DNA of 64,000 nucleotides from Klebsiella sp. BIGb0138 (lineage in GTDB: Bacteria > Pseudomonadota > Gammaproteobacteria > Enterobacterales > Enterobacteriaceae), in assembly GCF_004342285.1 (NCBI RefSeq), contig NZ_SMCV01000012.1, positions 62,001 to 126,000 of the forward strand. Direction: 5' to 3'. Positions within the stretch are counted from its first letter, which is position 1; each line of letters starts with the position of its first letter. Made by a program: the position numbers and the translations under genes. Positions 8,626-16,552 of this stretch are shown in pieces. Under the pieces are notes generated by a model. That model saw only the letters and a list, made by a program, of their open reading frames with translations, searched no databases and was not told where the DNA came from.

Positions 8626-8665
8626 GAAGGGCTTCCCCAAGACGATATATAAGGGAAAGCCCTTC
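8626..8665 (-). terminator. Stem-loop after the lipoprotein gene
   Basis: GAAGGGCTT (8626-8634) pairs with AAGCCCTTC (8657-8665) around an AT-rich loop. It lies just beyond the stop of the leftward lipoprotein gene and is followed in that direction by an AT-rich stretch. Probable terminator; the T-run is poor. Confidence 0.5.
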
Positions 8666-8692
8666 ATTATATTCAGGGCAAAAAATTGAATA

Positions 8693-9109
8693 TCACATAT
8701 ACCAGCGATCAACAATTTTATTATTGTCAAAAGTTATGTTTAAAGAACGAGCATGATACTCGGTATCGCCTGAGACTTTACCCGACGCTTTTGTCGCTGC
8801 GCTGGAAGCTGATGAAGCTGTTTCTGCCATACCAAGAGCGCTGGAAACTGCACTGGCACCCGGTATATAACTGGCTATTGAGCTTGCCGTACTGAGATTA
8901 CCGCTTTTATCATATGTCCATGATACGGTTCCGTCTGAGTTCATAAACTGATCATCCGGGGTACCATAAATAGCCTGAACTTCTGCTTGCGTTGTTTTGT
9001 GCGGAACTATATGGGCTTTTACATATGATGAACTGAATTTATCTTCTCCAGTTGCACTGCAACCAACTACAAGGAATGCAAGCAAAAGAGAAGTAAGATA
9101 TTTACGCAT
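8693..9109 (-). CDS. BamE-like (SmpA/OmlA fold) prophage lipoprotein
   Basis: The chosen ATG at 9109 has GAGG 7 bases upstream and gives MRKYLTSLLLAFLVVGCSA, a lipoprotein signal with lipobox VVGC; an in-frame ATG at 9127 would add six residues. The mature protein (~120 aa) has TTQAEVQAIYGTPDD...WTYDKSG and a terminal LNITFDNNKIVDRWYM, the pattern of BamE/SmpA/OmlA-fold lipoproteins. An alanine/serine-rich central insert is unusual. It may be a lysogenic-conversion envelope protein. The coding strand is AT-richer than the backbone, consistent with acquired DNA. Confidence 0.7.
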   Translation of the reverse strand: MRKYLTSLLLAFLVVGCSATGEDKFSSSYVKAHIVPHKTTQAEVQAIYGTPDDQFMNSDGTVSWTYDKSGNLSTASSIASYIPGASAVSSALGMAETASSASSAATKASGKVSGDTEYHARSLNITFDNNKIVDRWYM

Positions 9110-9127
9110 ATAAAACCTCATAATCAA

Positions 9128-9373
9128 TTAGTTAAAGTTCCAAATCAATCTCGATTCGTAAGTTTCTGATTCTGCAGGCAAAGATGTTACGGCAGAAAGC
9201 AGAGTATTTTTTACCATATTTCTTAACAAATGTTTATCTTTTTTAACCTTTAGTCTCGGATGAGGTGAATAGTATCGGTCAATGATCACATCTAAGAAGT
9301 ATGTGGCTAAGGCATTGCGATTTTCTCGATTGAAATACGGTATTTCTGGAATGAAATGTCGAGTGGTAATCAC
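9128..9373 (-). CDS. Hypothetical 81-aa ORF upstream of the lipoprotein
   Basis: The ORF opens with GTG and ends 18 bases before the lipoprotein start on the same strand, so it could be its operon partner. The product is basic and aromatic-rich, without a signal peptide or recognisable motif. The start is doubtful: GGAG lies only one or two bases before the GTG. An overlapping ORF in another frame (9279-9476) suggests the area may be a decayed gene. I do not recognise a family. Confidence 0.25.
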   Translation of the reverse strand: MITTRHFIPEIPYFNRENRNALATYFLDVIIDRYYSPHPRLKVKKDKHLLRNMVKNTLLSAVTSLPAESETYESRLIWNFN

Positions 9374-9566
9374 TCTCCGCAGCGAAAAAAGAGATAGCCC
9401 AAACTGTGATGGAAATCATGGTGATGTTGAATGGAGAAAGTGAAAATTGATGGTTTCTTGTTGCAAAAATGCTCATGAAGTTGTAAAAAAATTGCAGTGA
9501 AGAATGTTTTTTTTGTGTTTTTTTTCTGTTTGAACCACCACAACGACATTGCTTGAGGATAACTTG

Positions 9567-9725
9567 ATGAAAATTAAATTAATTGTTTCTTGCGCTCTTC
9601 TGGGGTTCGTTTTGTCTTCGCCAGCGATGGCATCTATGGCGAGAAGTTGCAGTGACCCTAATTACCATTGGTATGAGTATAGTGGGATTGAAGCAGCAAC
9701 CTGCCTTTTCAGTGGGCAGTGGTGA
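9567..9725 (+). CDS. Small secreted protein (52 aa)
   Basis: An ATG at 9567 follows GAGGA (9555-9559) with 7-base spacing. The product begins MKIKLIVSCALLGFVLSSPA and continues MA-S, a classic Sec signal peptide with AMA cleavage near residue 22. About 30 mature residues follow, with two cysteines (28, 46) and several aromatic residues, ending TCLFSGQW. No family was recognised. It sits alone in an AT-rich part of the prophage end between leftward genes, so it may be a conversion or accessory gene. Confidence 0.5.
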   Translation: MKIKLIVSCALLGFVLSSPAMASMARSCSDPNYHWYEYSGIEAATCLFSGQW

Positions 9726-9855
9726 ATTTTATCTTTTATTTCATTTGATTATGGTTGTATCAATAATTTGAATTGAATCCTATTTTAATGTAGCTAAATA
9801 TCAGATAAATGTTATTAAGGCATAGCGCCAAGATAGCGTTCTGGCTATTCAAGAA

Positions 9856-9894
9856 CCCCACCCGACAACCGCATGTCAGAGCTGCCGGGTGGGG
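9856..9894. terminator. Hairpin beside the integrase remnant
   Basis: CCCCACCCG (9856-9864) pairs with CGGGTGGGG (9886-9894). It lies 37 bases beyond the stop of the leftward integrase remnant. There is no T-run, so it may be a terminator relic or simply a stable hairpin. Confidence 0.4.
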
Positions 9895-9930
9895 TGTAGT
9901 GACTCAGGCAGGAGATCACCATTTGCGATT

Positions 9931-10191
9931 CTAATCAATCTTTTTGCTTTTCTGCAACTTGACGAATTTGTCATGCAACGTTTTCGGAAATAGCTCACTG
10001 TAAACCTGCCACAAAATATTCAGCGACCGATGCCCGGTAACCTGGGCTACTTCATGGATACTGAAGCCCGCCTCCAACAAACGACTACCCATCGCGGCAT
10101 AGGTCGTGTACCTCAGATCCTCAATCCCTGGCGCGCCTCGCACGCGACGACACATGTCGGTAACCGTTTTCTCATTTAAGGGAATATCCTT
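9931..10191 (-). pseudogene. Tyrosine integrase C-terminal remnant
   Basis: The frame carries the end of a phage tyrosine recombinase: IPLNEKTVTDM, GIEDLR, then LLEAGFSIHEVAQVTGHRSL and the tyrosine-bearing LWQVYSELFPKTLH. The N-terminal two thirds are missing and two stop codons precede the frame at about 10192. The HDLRH-type catalytic box is disrupted: DLR is followed by YTTYAAM rather than the expected histidine context. The fragment is therefore inactive. It abuts the truncated yedK and marks the prophage end. Confidence 0.75.
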
Positions 10192-10194
10192 TCA

Positions 10195-10377
10195 TCATGA
10201 TCGAGGGGGATGGTGTAGATGTTCACTGCGTTCGCTTAGCAACAGAACTTTGGTACCGGACGCGACGTTGTAACGTCTGATAGGCTCGGGATCATAGGCG
10301 ATATCACGATCAGCTTCTTCGGCCAGATAGGCTAAATATTCTTCTCGAGTCTGTGATTGAGCAAAACGTCCGCACAT
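10195..10377 (-). pseudogene. yedK: Truncated yedK (SRAP/HMCES abasic-site shield protein), N-terminus only
   Basis: The 60-codon frame begins MCGRFAQSQTREEYLAYLAE with catalytic Cys2 and continues to YNVASGTKVLLLSERSEHLH, the conserved start of YedK/SRAP proteins (about 220 aa when intact). After HLH it runs into unrelated sequence and stops. An excellent ribosome binding site (GGAGGTATCC) precedes the ATG. Intact proteins form a covalent link with abasic sites in single-stranded DNA. Lacking most of the fold, this copy should be non-functional. The break lies next to the integrase remnant, suggesting deletion or recombination at the prophage border. Confidence 0.8.
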
Positions 10378-10408
10378 GGATACCTCCAGTTTTCAGACTG
10401 AAAGTAAA

Positions 10409-10486
10409 AGAGGGGCATATAGGGGGCATTGAATGAAAAAAAGGGCAAAAAAGGGCATTAAATTTGTAGGTTGGCGTAGGTTAGCG
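10409..10486. repeat. Short direct repeats, possible integrase arm sites
   Basis: Four copies of an (A)GGGGCAT/AAGGGCA-like unit occur at about 10410, 10421, 10440 and 10450, all in one orientation. A tandem 10-mer GTAGGTTGGC/GTAGGTTAGC follows at 10467-10486. Clustered direct repeats beside an integrase remnant resemble arm-type integrase sites of an attachment region. This is inference from position. Confidence 0.35.
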
Positions 10487-10784
10487 TTATTCGTGTGGGG
10501 CGGCAACTGGCTGTATTTAAAGGTAAAAATAATAAATTCAGGGGGTTGCGATTATTTAAAAAACTTATCGAGGTTATATTTTTCTTTCTTGCTAATTTCT
10601 TGATTTTGCAGCATTTAATGATAGCTCAATTCATAGTGTGGCGCACGCATTCTGCTCACAGCTCTGCGGGCGATCGCAATTAATGACGTCTTACATTGAT
10701 GAGTAGAAGTCTGTGGCGTGTATGGTACGGATTCGCGATGGGGATGTCAGCACATTTCAGGCGGTTTAGCCTGACGATGAGTAA
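10487..10784. other. Gene-free stretch between prophage end and uspF
   Basis: About 300 bases of AT-rich sequence. One short ORF (10495-10683) has no convincing start or family. I see no RNA gene or intact operator. A ttcA fragment, expected if the phage had used the site of E. coli Rac, was not recognised. Confidence 0.4.
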
Positions 10785-10812
10785 GATAAAAAGCCCGCCG
10801 TGACGGCGGGCT
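10785..10812 (-). terminator. uspF terminator
   Basis: AGCCCGCCG (10792-10800), loop TGA, CGGCGGGCT (10804-10812). Read on the minus strand the stem is followed by TTTTTAT. It lies just past the uspF stop codon. Confidence 0.85.
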
Positions 10813-10819
10813 GAAGAGG

Positions 10820-11254
10820 TTAACGCACCACCAGCACCGAGCAGTCGGCGTGACGGACAACCGCCGCGGCGTTTGAGCCGAGCAGGTAGGTCGTAATATC
10901 CGGACGGTGAGAGGCGATGATCACCAGATCTGCCGGAAGCGTTTTCGCCAGTTCCAGAATATTGTCTTTCGGCGAGCCTTCCTTGACATGGAAATGGACC
11001 CGGTCTTCAGGAATGGCAAACTGGGCCACGATCTCTTTCAGACGGGTTGCAGATTCCGCTTTAAACTCATCCATTGGCGGCAGTTCGGTAGTGTAAGCCA
11101 TCCCCAACGAGGCGTAATAGGGAAGGGATGGAATCACGGTCAGAAAGTGCACCTCGGCATCATCAATGCGCGCCTCGGCTTCAACGTGGCATATGACGCG
11201 TTGAGTTAATTCTTTATCTGAGATATCAATGGGTACAAGAATTATTCTGGCCAT
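10820..11254 (-). CDS. uspF: Universal stress protein F
   Basis: The 144-aa protein matches UspF (YnaF) over its whole length: [20 protein letters not shown] at the start, [13 protein letters not shown], and the UspF/G nucleotide-binding tail [14 protein letters not shown] followed by SVLVVR. UspFG proteins are cytoplasmic dimers that bind ATP and are induced by starvation and stress; UspF has been linked to fimbria-mediated adhesion. The gene stands alone with its own terminator. It is the first conserved chromosomal gene after the prophage; in E. coli K-12 it likewise flanks the Rac prophage. Confidence 0.95.
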   Translation of the reverse strand: MARIILVPIDISDKELTQRVICHVEAEARIDDAEVHFLTVIPSLPYYASLGMAYTTELPPMDEFKAESATRLKEIVAQFAIPEDRVHFHVKEGSPKDNILELAKTLPADLVIIASHRPDITTYLLGSNAAAVVRHADCSVLVVR

Positions 11255-11334
11255 AAAACCTCCTGTTTAAGTAACCACTTAAAGTGTACGCCATCCTGGT
11301 GGATTATGTACCCTATCCGGGTCACATTTTGGCT

Positions 11335-11547
11335 TTAGCTGCACCGGCGTTCGCTAAATTTCCCCTTAATGACGCCATCATAAAAACGGCCTTTAGACAC
11401 CACCTGCAGGAAATTGCGGAAGATGCGTTCGGGCACCTTGTCATATTGCAGCGTGGTATTGTCGCGAAAACGAATTTCGAGGATGCCAGAGGCTTCGTCA
11501 TAAGCGACGGAAGCAATTCGGGATGAGTTAACAGGATGATGATGCAT
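11335..11547 (-). CDS. KTSC-domain protein
   Basis: The 70-aa protein has the KTSC-domain pattern: SSRIASVAYDE, LEIRFRDNTTLQYDKVP, then FRNFLQVVSKGRFYDGVIKGK. The domain is named for the Lys-tRNA synthetase C-terminal region where it was first seen and occurs in many small proteins; its function is not established. The ATG at 11547 has AAAGGA about 9 bases upstream. It lies close to and co-oriented with uspF, though the gap of 80 bases allows a separate promoter. Confidence 0.75.
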   Translation of the reverse strand: MHHHPVNSSRIASVAYDEASGILEIRFRDNTTLQYDKVPERIFRNFLQVVSKGRFYDGVIKGKFSERRCS

Positions 11548-12276
11548 GACAGGCGTCCTTTTACGACAGGCTTTACAGGCAATATATCATCCATTGGGCC
11601 ACTCTTTTAATACTGTAGCTATATTGTTTTGATTTGATTGAAGTTGCTGGCGTAATGCGCGGCCAGCGGCCTGGGCGTCAGCCCGCACAGGGCCGGCCTG
11701 GAACGGGGATGTTGTCATCACGAACGCCATCTTTGCGCTGGTTTATTCTGCCATCAACCCAGGCGGAGATATTTCACCGGAGGCGACAGGCGGCGCCAGC
11801 GCCGATCTGTTTCACCTGCGCTTATTGTTGTGGTGCGGATCGGAACGCGCGTATGCAGGAGTAAACAGGACGGCGATGGCGCCGTGGCGTTAATTTTCTG
11901 TTTTTTATGAAAGTCGCCATTTTAATTTTTGCAGCGATCGAGGGGGGGGCCGAATATGTCGTCAGTAGAAATATAGTATTAGCGGCATACTGCCTAATCC
12001 GGTTGCGGATGTCGGCTTTAGCGCCGTCGGCCGGGCCCGCCGCCGCGCCATTCGCGCTGGCATGTCCGCGGGGGGACTGACTGCTATTTTTTATTTTGCT
12101 CTCCTGGCGGCGCGTAGGCTTATGCTCAAAGCGAAAATTAAGACTGGGTAAATAATCGATGATCCGGTGATGAATTGCGGCAGAGTAAATAACGCTGCGC
12201 TGATGGTGATAATTACTGTGAATATATGGTATGAAAATATATATAATAAAAATTATACACAGGTCATGTACAGGCG
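11548..12276. other. Long gene-free stretch where ompN would lie
   Basis: In E. coli the porin gene ompN lies between uspF and micC. No porin-like reading frame is present here on either strand. A short open frame ending near 11893 and GC-rich stretches around 12000-12080 show no recognisable family. The right end holds the micC promoter. Confidence 0.5.
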
Positions 12277-12282
12277 TATTAT
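12277..12282 (+). promoter_or_regulatory. micC -10 element
   Basis: TATTAT lies 7 bases upstream of the predicted micC 5' end (12289), proper for a sigma-70 -10 box. A matching -35 box is weak. Confidence 0.55.
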
Positions 12283-12288
12283 CCGCGT

Positions 12289-12397
12289 GTTATATGCCTT
12301 TATTGTCGCCAGAATTTATTATTGCCGCCGCATTGTGCAGCAGGTGTATTTTTAGCGGTAGAAATGACAAGCCCGAATCAGTATTCGGGCTTTTTTT
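12289..12397 (+). ncRNA. micC: MicC small RNA
   Basis: The RNA begins GTTATATGCCTTTATTGTC, the same 5' end as E. coli MicC, and ends in AAGCCCGAAT-CAGT-ATTCGGGCTT followed by seven T (12369-12397). Total length is 109 nt, as in E. coli. It sits upstream of the convergent nifJ stop, the conserved location. MicC is an Hfq-dependent sRNA whose 5' region pairs with the ompC leader (OmpK36 in Klebsiella) to block translation. The middle part diverges from the E. coli sequence while the seed and terminator are conserved. Confidence 0.9.
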
Positions 12398-12423
12398 ATT
12401 GCTGGGGTTCTGTACGCCGCGGC

Positions 12424-15400
12424 TTAACTTTCGGTCACCGGCTTCTCCGCTTTTCCGGCCATCTGCGCCAGGAAGTCGTAGCGTTTTTGCAAATCCGCTG
12501 CCGCATCTTTCCACAGCTGCTCCGCTACCTCCGGCTGCTGCGCATTGAGCCGACGGAAGCGTTGCTCGGTAAGCAGCGTTTCGGCCAGCGCGTCGGACGG
12601 CGGGCGAGAATCCAGCGCCAGCGGAAGTTTGCCCTCATCCGCACGGCGCGGGTCGAAGCGATACAGCGGCCAGAAGCCGGTCGCGGTCAGCTGACGCATC
12701 TGATCGTGACTCAGCGCGAGATCGTAACCGTGCTCTTCGCAGGGGCTGTAGGCGATAATCAACGACGGGCCGGGGTAGGCTTCCGCCTCCTGAATCGCTT
12801 TCACCGTCTGATTCAGCTGTGCGCCCAGCGAGATCTGCGCCACGTAGACATGGCCGTACATCATCATGCTGACGCCGAGATCTTTCCGCGCCTTACGTTT
12901 ACCGTGTTCGCCAAACTTGGTGACCGCGCCGAGCGGCGTGGCTTTCGATGCCTGGCCGCCGGTATTGGAGTAACACTGGGTATCGAGCACCAGAATGTTG
13001 ACGTTTTCGCTCAGGCTGAGGACGTGATCCAGCCCGCCAAAGCCAATGTCATAGGCCCAACCATCGCCGCCGATAAGCCAGATAGATTTTTCCACCAGCG
13101 CGTCGGCATCGGTGAGCAGCTCCTGCGCGTCGGCGACGCCGGCCAGCGCCTGACGCAACGCCGCCACCTGTTCCCGGCGAACCTCGGGCGTCGCTTCGGC
13201 CTGCAGCGCGTCGTTCAGCTCCGCCGGGATCTTATCGGCAAACTGCGCCAGCAGTCGCATTACCCGCTGGCGATGCTGATCGACCGACAGACGGAAGCCG
13301 AGGCCGAATTCGGCGTTGTCCTCGAACAGCGAGTTCGCCCACGCCGGGCCACGACCGTTGGCGTCGGTGGTATACGGCGTTGATGGCAGGTTGCCGCCAT
13401 AAATGGACGAGCAGCCGGTGGCGTTGGCGATCAGCATCCGGTCGCCGTACAGCTGGGTCAGCAGTTTAATATACGGCGTTTCGCCGCAGCCGGAGCAGGC
13501 GCCGGAATATTCAAACAACGGGCTGATCAGCTGCGAGGTACGAATATCGATGCGTTCCAGCTTGCTGCGGTCAATTTCCGGCAGCTTGAGGAAGAAGTCA
13601 TAATTCACTTTCTCTTCTTCCACATGTTCCAGGCGCGACATCATGTTGATGGCCTTGATTTCCGGGTTCTGGCGATCTTTGGCCGGGCACACCTCCACGC
13701 ACAGGTTACAGCCGGTGCAATCTTCCGGCGCGACCTGCAGCACATATTTCTGTCCGCGCATGTCGCGGGATTTGACATCCAGGGAGTGCAGGCTGGCCGG
13801 GGCCTCTGCCATGTCCTCCGGCGAAACCACCCTGGCGCGAATCGCCGAGTGCGGGCAGGCGGCCACGCAGTGGTTACACTGGGTGCAAAGCTCTTCCTTC
13901 CAGATGGGGATCTCTTCGGCGATATTGCGTTTCTCCCAACGGGTGGTGCCCATCGGCCAGGTGCCGTCCGGCGGCAGGGCGGAGACCGGCAGCGCATCGC
14001 CAAGCCCGGCCAGCATCGCGGCGGTGACGGTTTTGACAAAGTCCGGCGCGGCGTCGGATACCACCGGCGGGCGATTCGGACTGGCGGCGTCCACCTGCTG
14101 TAACGGCACTTCAGCTAACGATTCACGCGCCAGCGCCAGCGCCTGCCAGTTACGCTCAACCAAATCCTGGCCTTTGCTGCTGTAGCTTTTGGCAATCGCC
14201 CCCTGCAGTTCGGCCAGCGCGCTGTCGCCCGGGAGAATCTGCGTCAAATGGAAAAACGCCATCTGCATGACGGTGTTGATACGGGCGCCAAGGCTGCATT
14301 CGCGGGCGATCTTCGCGGCGTTAACAATATAAAAGCGCGCCTTTTTCTGATTCAGGGTGGCCTGGACTTCCTGCGGCAGACGCGACCAGACCTCATCGGC
14401 GCTGTACGGCGTATTGAGCAGGAAGATTCCGCCGGGCTTCAACCGTTCAACCATCTGATATTTGTCAATAAACTGTAGCTGGTGGCAGCCAACGAAATCA
14501 GCCTGCGAAATTAAATAAGAAGAACGAATCGGTTTTTCACTCACCCGCAAATGCGAAACGGTCAGGCCACCGGCTTTTTTCGAGTCATAGACGAAATAGC
14601 CCTGCGAGAACCACGGCGTGGAGTTGCCGATAATTTTGATGTTATTTTTGGTCGCCGAGACGCTACCGTCGCTGCCGAGACCGTAGAACAGGGCCTCCAG
14701 CTTGGCCTCCGCCGGCAGAGTATTTTCTCCCAGCGGCAGGGACAGGTTGGTCACATCATCGTAGATCCCGACGGTGAAGCGCGGTTTGGGCCGGGCTTCG
14801 CGTAATTCATTGAAGATAGCCAGCACGCACTCCGGGCCGAACTCTTTCGACGACAGGCCGTAGCGCCCGCCGATGGTGCGCGGTAAGGTTTCCCGCTCGC
14901 CACGGTTAAAGGCTTCCGCCAGCGCGGTCATGATATCGAGATACAGCGGTTCCGCCTGCGCGCCGGGTTCTTTGGTGCGATCCAGCACGGCAACCGCGCG
15001 GGCGCTTTCCGGTAGGACTTCCAGCAGATGGGCGGCGGAGAAGGGGCGATACAGGCGCACTTTCAGGACGCCGACTTTTTCACCGCGGCTGAGCAGTTCG
15101 TCCACGACCTCTTCACAAGTGCCGATTGCCGAGCCCATGATCACAATCACGCGTTCCGCCTGCGGGTGGCCGTAGAACTCGAACGGTTTGTACTGGCGTC
15201 CGGTGGCGGCGGCGAAGTCGTTCATTGCCGTTTCGACATGGTCGTACACCGCGTCATACCACGGGTTGGTCGCTTCCCGAGACTGGAACCAGGTATCCGG
15301 GTTGGCCGAGGTCCCGCGAATGACCGGATGTTCCGGGTTCAGCGCACGCAGACGGTGCGCGTCAATCTCTTCCTGCGGCAGCAGACTACGAATGGTGTCG

Positions 15401-15951
15401 TCCGCCAGCGGGGCGATTTTATTGATTTCGTGCGAGGTACGGAACCCATCGAAGAAATGAATAAACGGCACCCGGCTTTTAAGGGTGGCGATATGGGAAA
15501 TCAGCGCAAAGTCCTGGGCTTCCTGTACGCTGCTGGCGCACAGCATCGCGCAGCCGGTCTGACGTACGGCCATGACGTCGGAATGGTCGCCGAAGATGGA
15601 TAGCGCGTGGGTGGCGACGGTACGCGCGGCGACGTGCAGGACAAACGGCATCAGCTGGCCGGCCAGTTTGTACAGCGTGGGGATCATCAGCAGCAAACCC
15701 TGCGATGAGGTGAATGAGGTGGAGAGCGCCCCCGTTTGCAGCGCGCCGTGTACGGCGCCAATGGCCCCGGCCTCCGACTGCATTTCCACCACGCGCGGCA
15801 CATCGCCCCACACGTTTTTTAGCCCGTTACCGGCCCAGGCATCCGCCTGTTCCGCCATCGTCGAACTGGGCGTAATCGGGTAGATGGCGATAACCTCACT
15901 GGTGCGAAACGCGACTGAAGCCGCCGCGCCATTACCGTCGATAGTAATCAT
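12424..15951 (-). CDS. nifJ: Pyruvate:ferredoxin/flavodoxin oxidoreductase
   Basis: The 1175-aa enzyme oxidises pyruvate to acetyl-CoA and CO2 with reduction of flavodoxin or ferredoxin. The start MITIDGNG at 15951 matches the family; an upstream in-frame ATG (15969) adds only MLGCLL. Visible features in order are the N-terminal pyruvate/TPP domain (YPITPSSTMAEQADAW), two [4Fe-4S] motifs (CTQCNHCVAACP and CTGCNLCVEVCP), and the C-terminal TPP domain with CSGCGETPY, GDGWAYDIGFGG and SNTGGQ. Length equals E. coli YdbK. Whether it serves nitrogenase, as NifJ of diazotrophic Klebsiella does, cannot be told; its backbone location matches YdbK, outside a nif cluster. Confidence 0.95.
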   Translation of the reverse strand: MITIDGNGAAASVAFRTSEVIAIYPITPSSTMAEQADAWAGNGLKNVWGDVPRVVEMQSEAGAIGAVHGALQTGALSTSFTSSQGLLLMIPTLYKLAGQLMPFVLHVAARTVATHALSIFGDHSDVMAVRQTGCAMLCASSVQEAQDFALISHIATLKSRVPFIHFFDGFRTSHEINKIAPLADDTIRSLLPQEEIDAHRLRALNPEHPVIRGTSANPDTWFQSREATNPWYDAVYDHVETAMNDFAAATGRQYKPFEFYGHPQAERVIVIMGSAIGTCEEVVDELLSRGEKVGVLKVRLYRPFSAAHLLEVLPESARAVAVLDRTKEPGAQAEPLYLDIMTALAEAFNRGERETLPRTIGGRYGLSSKEFGPECVLAIFNELREARPKPRFTVGIYDDVTNLSLPLGENTLPAEAKLEALFYGLGSDGSVSATKNNIKIIGNSTPWFSQGYFVYDSKKAGGLTVSHLRVSEKPIRSSYLISQADFVGCHQLQFIDKYQMVERLKPGGIFLLNTPYSADEVWSRLPQEVQATLNQKKARFYIVNAAKIARECSLGARINTVMQMAFFHLTQILPGDSALAELQGAIAKSYSSKGQDLVERNWQALALARESLAEVPLQQVDAASPNRPPVVSDAAPDFVKTVTAAMLAGLGDALPVSALPPDGTWPMGTTRWEKRNIAEEIPIWKEELCTQCNHCVAACPHSAIRARVVSPEDMAEAPASLHSLDVKSRDMRGQKYVLQVAPEDCTGCNLCVEVCPAKDRQNPEIKAINMMSRLEHVEEEKVNYDFFLKLPEIDRSKLERIDIRTSQLISPLFEYSGACSGCGETPYIKLLTQLYGDRMLIANATGCSSIYGGNLPSTPYTTDANGRGPAWANSLFEDNAEFGLGFRLSVDQHRQRVMRLLAQFADKIPAELNDALQAEATPEVRREQVAALRQALAGVADAQELLTDADALVEKSIWLIGGDGWAYDIGFGGLDHVLSLSENVNILVLDTQCYSNTGGQASKATPLGAVTKFGEHGKRKARKDLGVSMMMYGHVYVAQISLGAQLNQTVKAIQEAEAYPGPSLIIAYSPCEEHGYDLALSHDQMRQLTATGFWPLYRFDPRRADEGKLPLALDSRPPSDALAETLLTEQRFRRLNAQQPEVAEQLWKDAAADLQKRYDFLAQMAGKAEKPVTES

Positions 15952-16313
15952 AAGAAGACACCCTAACATTGCGCAAAAAGAAGGGACCGCCAGACAGCCG
16001 CGGATCCTGTAATTATAGTAGTTAGTATAAGGGCATTCTCTATACCCTTGAAGTTATGAGGCTTTCGAGTGCACAAATTGATCCATGAATTCTCCCTGAA
16101 GGGGGAGAAGGGAGCGAAGGAGGAGGGCTGATATCTTGCTGATTCTGGTTCAGTTCTCGCGATGTTTCGCCCGCCCCTGGCAACCCGGTCAGCCGCCTGC
16201 GCCGCAGCGATTTTTAGCCGTCCCAACCCCCTGCTGTCTGTGCCGATGTTCCATGCTTACATGGGCGTTGCTGACAGCAACGATAGAGCTACAGAGTGGC
16301 CACGGGCTGGCAA
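15952..16313. other. nifJ upstream region
   Basis: About 360 bases without a convincing gene. It should carry the leftward nifJ promoter, but I cannot name the boxes. Small overlapping ORFs lack ribosome binding sites and families. Confidence 0.4.
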
Positions 16314-16375
16314 TGCGGGGGCCATGGGGGCGAGCGAAACGCCCCGTGCCGCTCACCCGCAGAGGGTGTGAGAAA
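16314..16375. repeat. Dispersed intergenic repeat, copy A
   Basis: This ~62-bp stretch contains GGGGGCGAGCGAAACGCCCC followed by a CACCCGCAGAGGGTG hairpin. It matches, in reverse orientation and with roughly 85% identity by eye, 50961-51026 beside hrpA. Each copy can form two adjacent stem-loops. It has the look of a Klebsiella-type dispersed intergenic repeat. Confidence 0.6.
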
Positions 16376-16469
16376 GTGCATTATGCAGATGGCAGGGTTT
16401 TATCGTGTTAGATGCACAGAATGCATGGTTGAACCCGGGTCCATATGGACGGTATCATCCTGTTCTGTT

Positions 16470-16550
16470 CCGCCATTAGCTCAACCAGGCAAGAGCATTG
16501 CTTTGTGACAGGAAGTAGGGGCCGGGGTTCGAGACCCCGATGGCGGACCA
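16470..16550 (+). tRNA. tRNA-like gene, unusual anticodon arm, isotype undetermined
   Basis: The sequence folds as a cloverleaf: acceptor CCGCCAT/ATGGCGG, T8-A9, D-stem GCTC/GAGC, T-arm CGGGG-TTCGAGA-CCCCG, discriminator A and encoded CCA. The anticodon arm is odd. TTGCT/AGGAA leaves a G-G mismatch, a 7-nt loop with anticodon GTG (His) and an 8-nt variable loop. TGCTT/AAGTA leaves a 9-nt loop and a normal 5-nt variable loop. No G-1 for tRNA-His is present. It may be a foreign, degenerate or special-purpose tRNA, and its 3' end may have served as an integration site. Confidence 0.6.
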
Positions 16551-16552
16551 CT

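Noticed and set aside
11634-11893. Open frame on the plus strand after the KTSC gene
   Set aside because: No ribosome binding site, no family resemblance, and it is in a stretch expected to be eroded intergenic sequence.
12322-13383. 353-aa plus-strand ORF
   Set aside because: It overlaps MicC and runs antisense to nifJ; GC-rich codon bias of nifJ keeps the opposite frame open.
16380-16460. Possible second tRNA-like fold upstream of 16470
   Set aside because: GGTTGAACCC resembles a T-loop but no acceptor or D-stem pairs with it.
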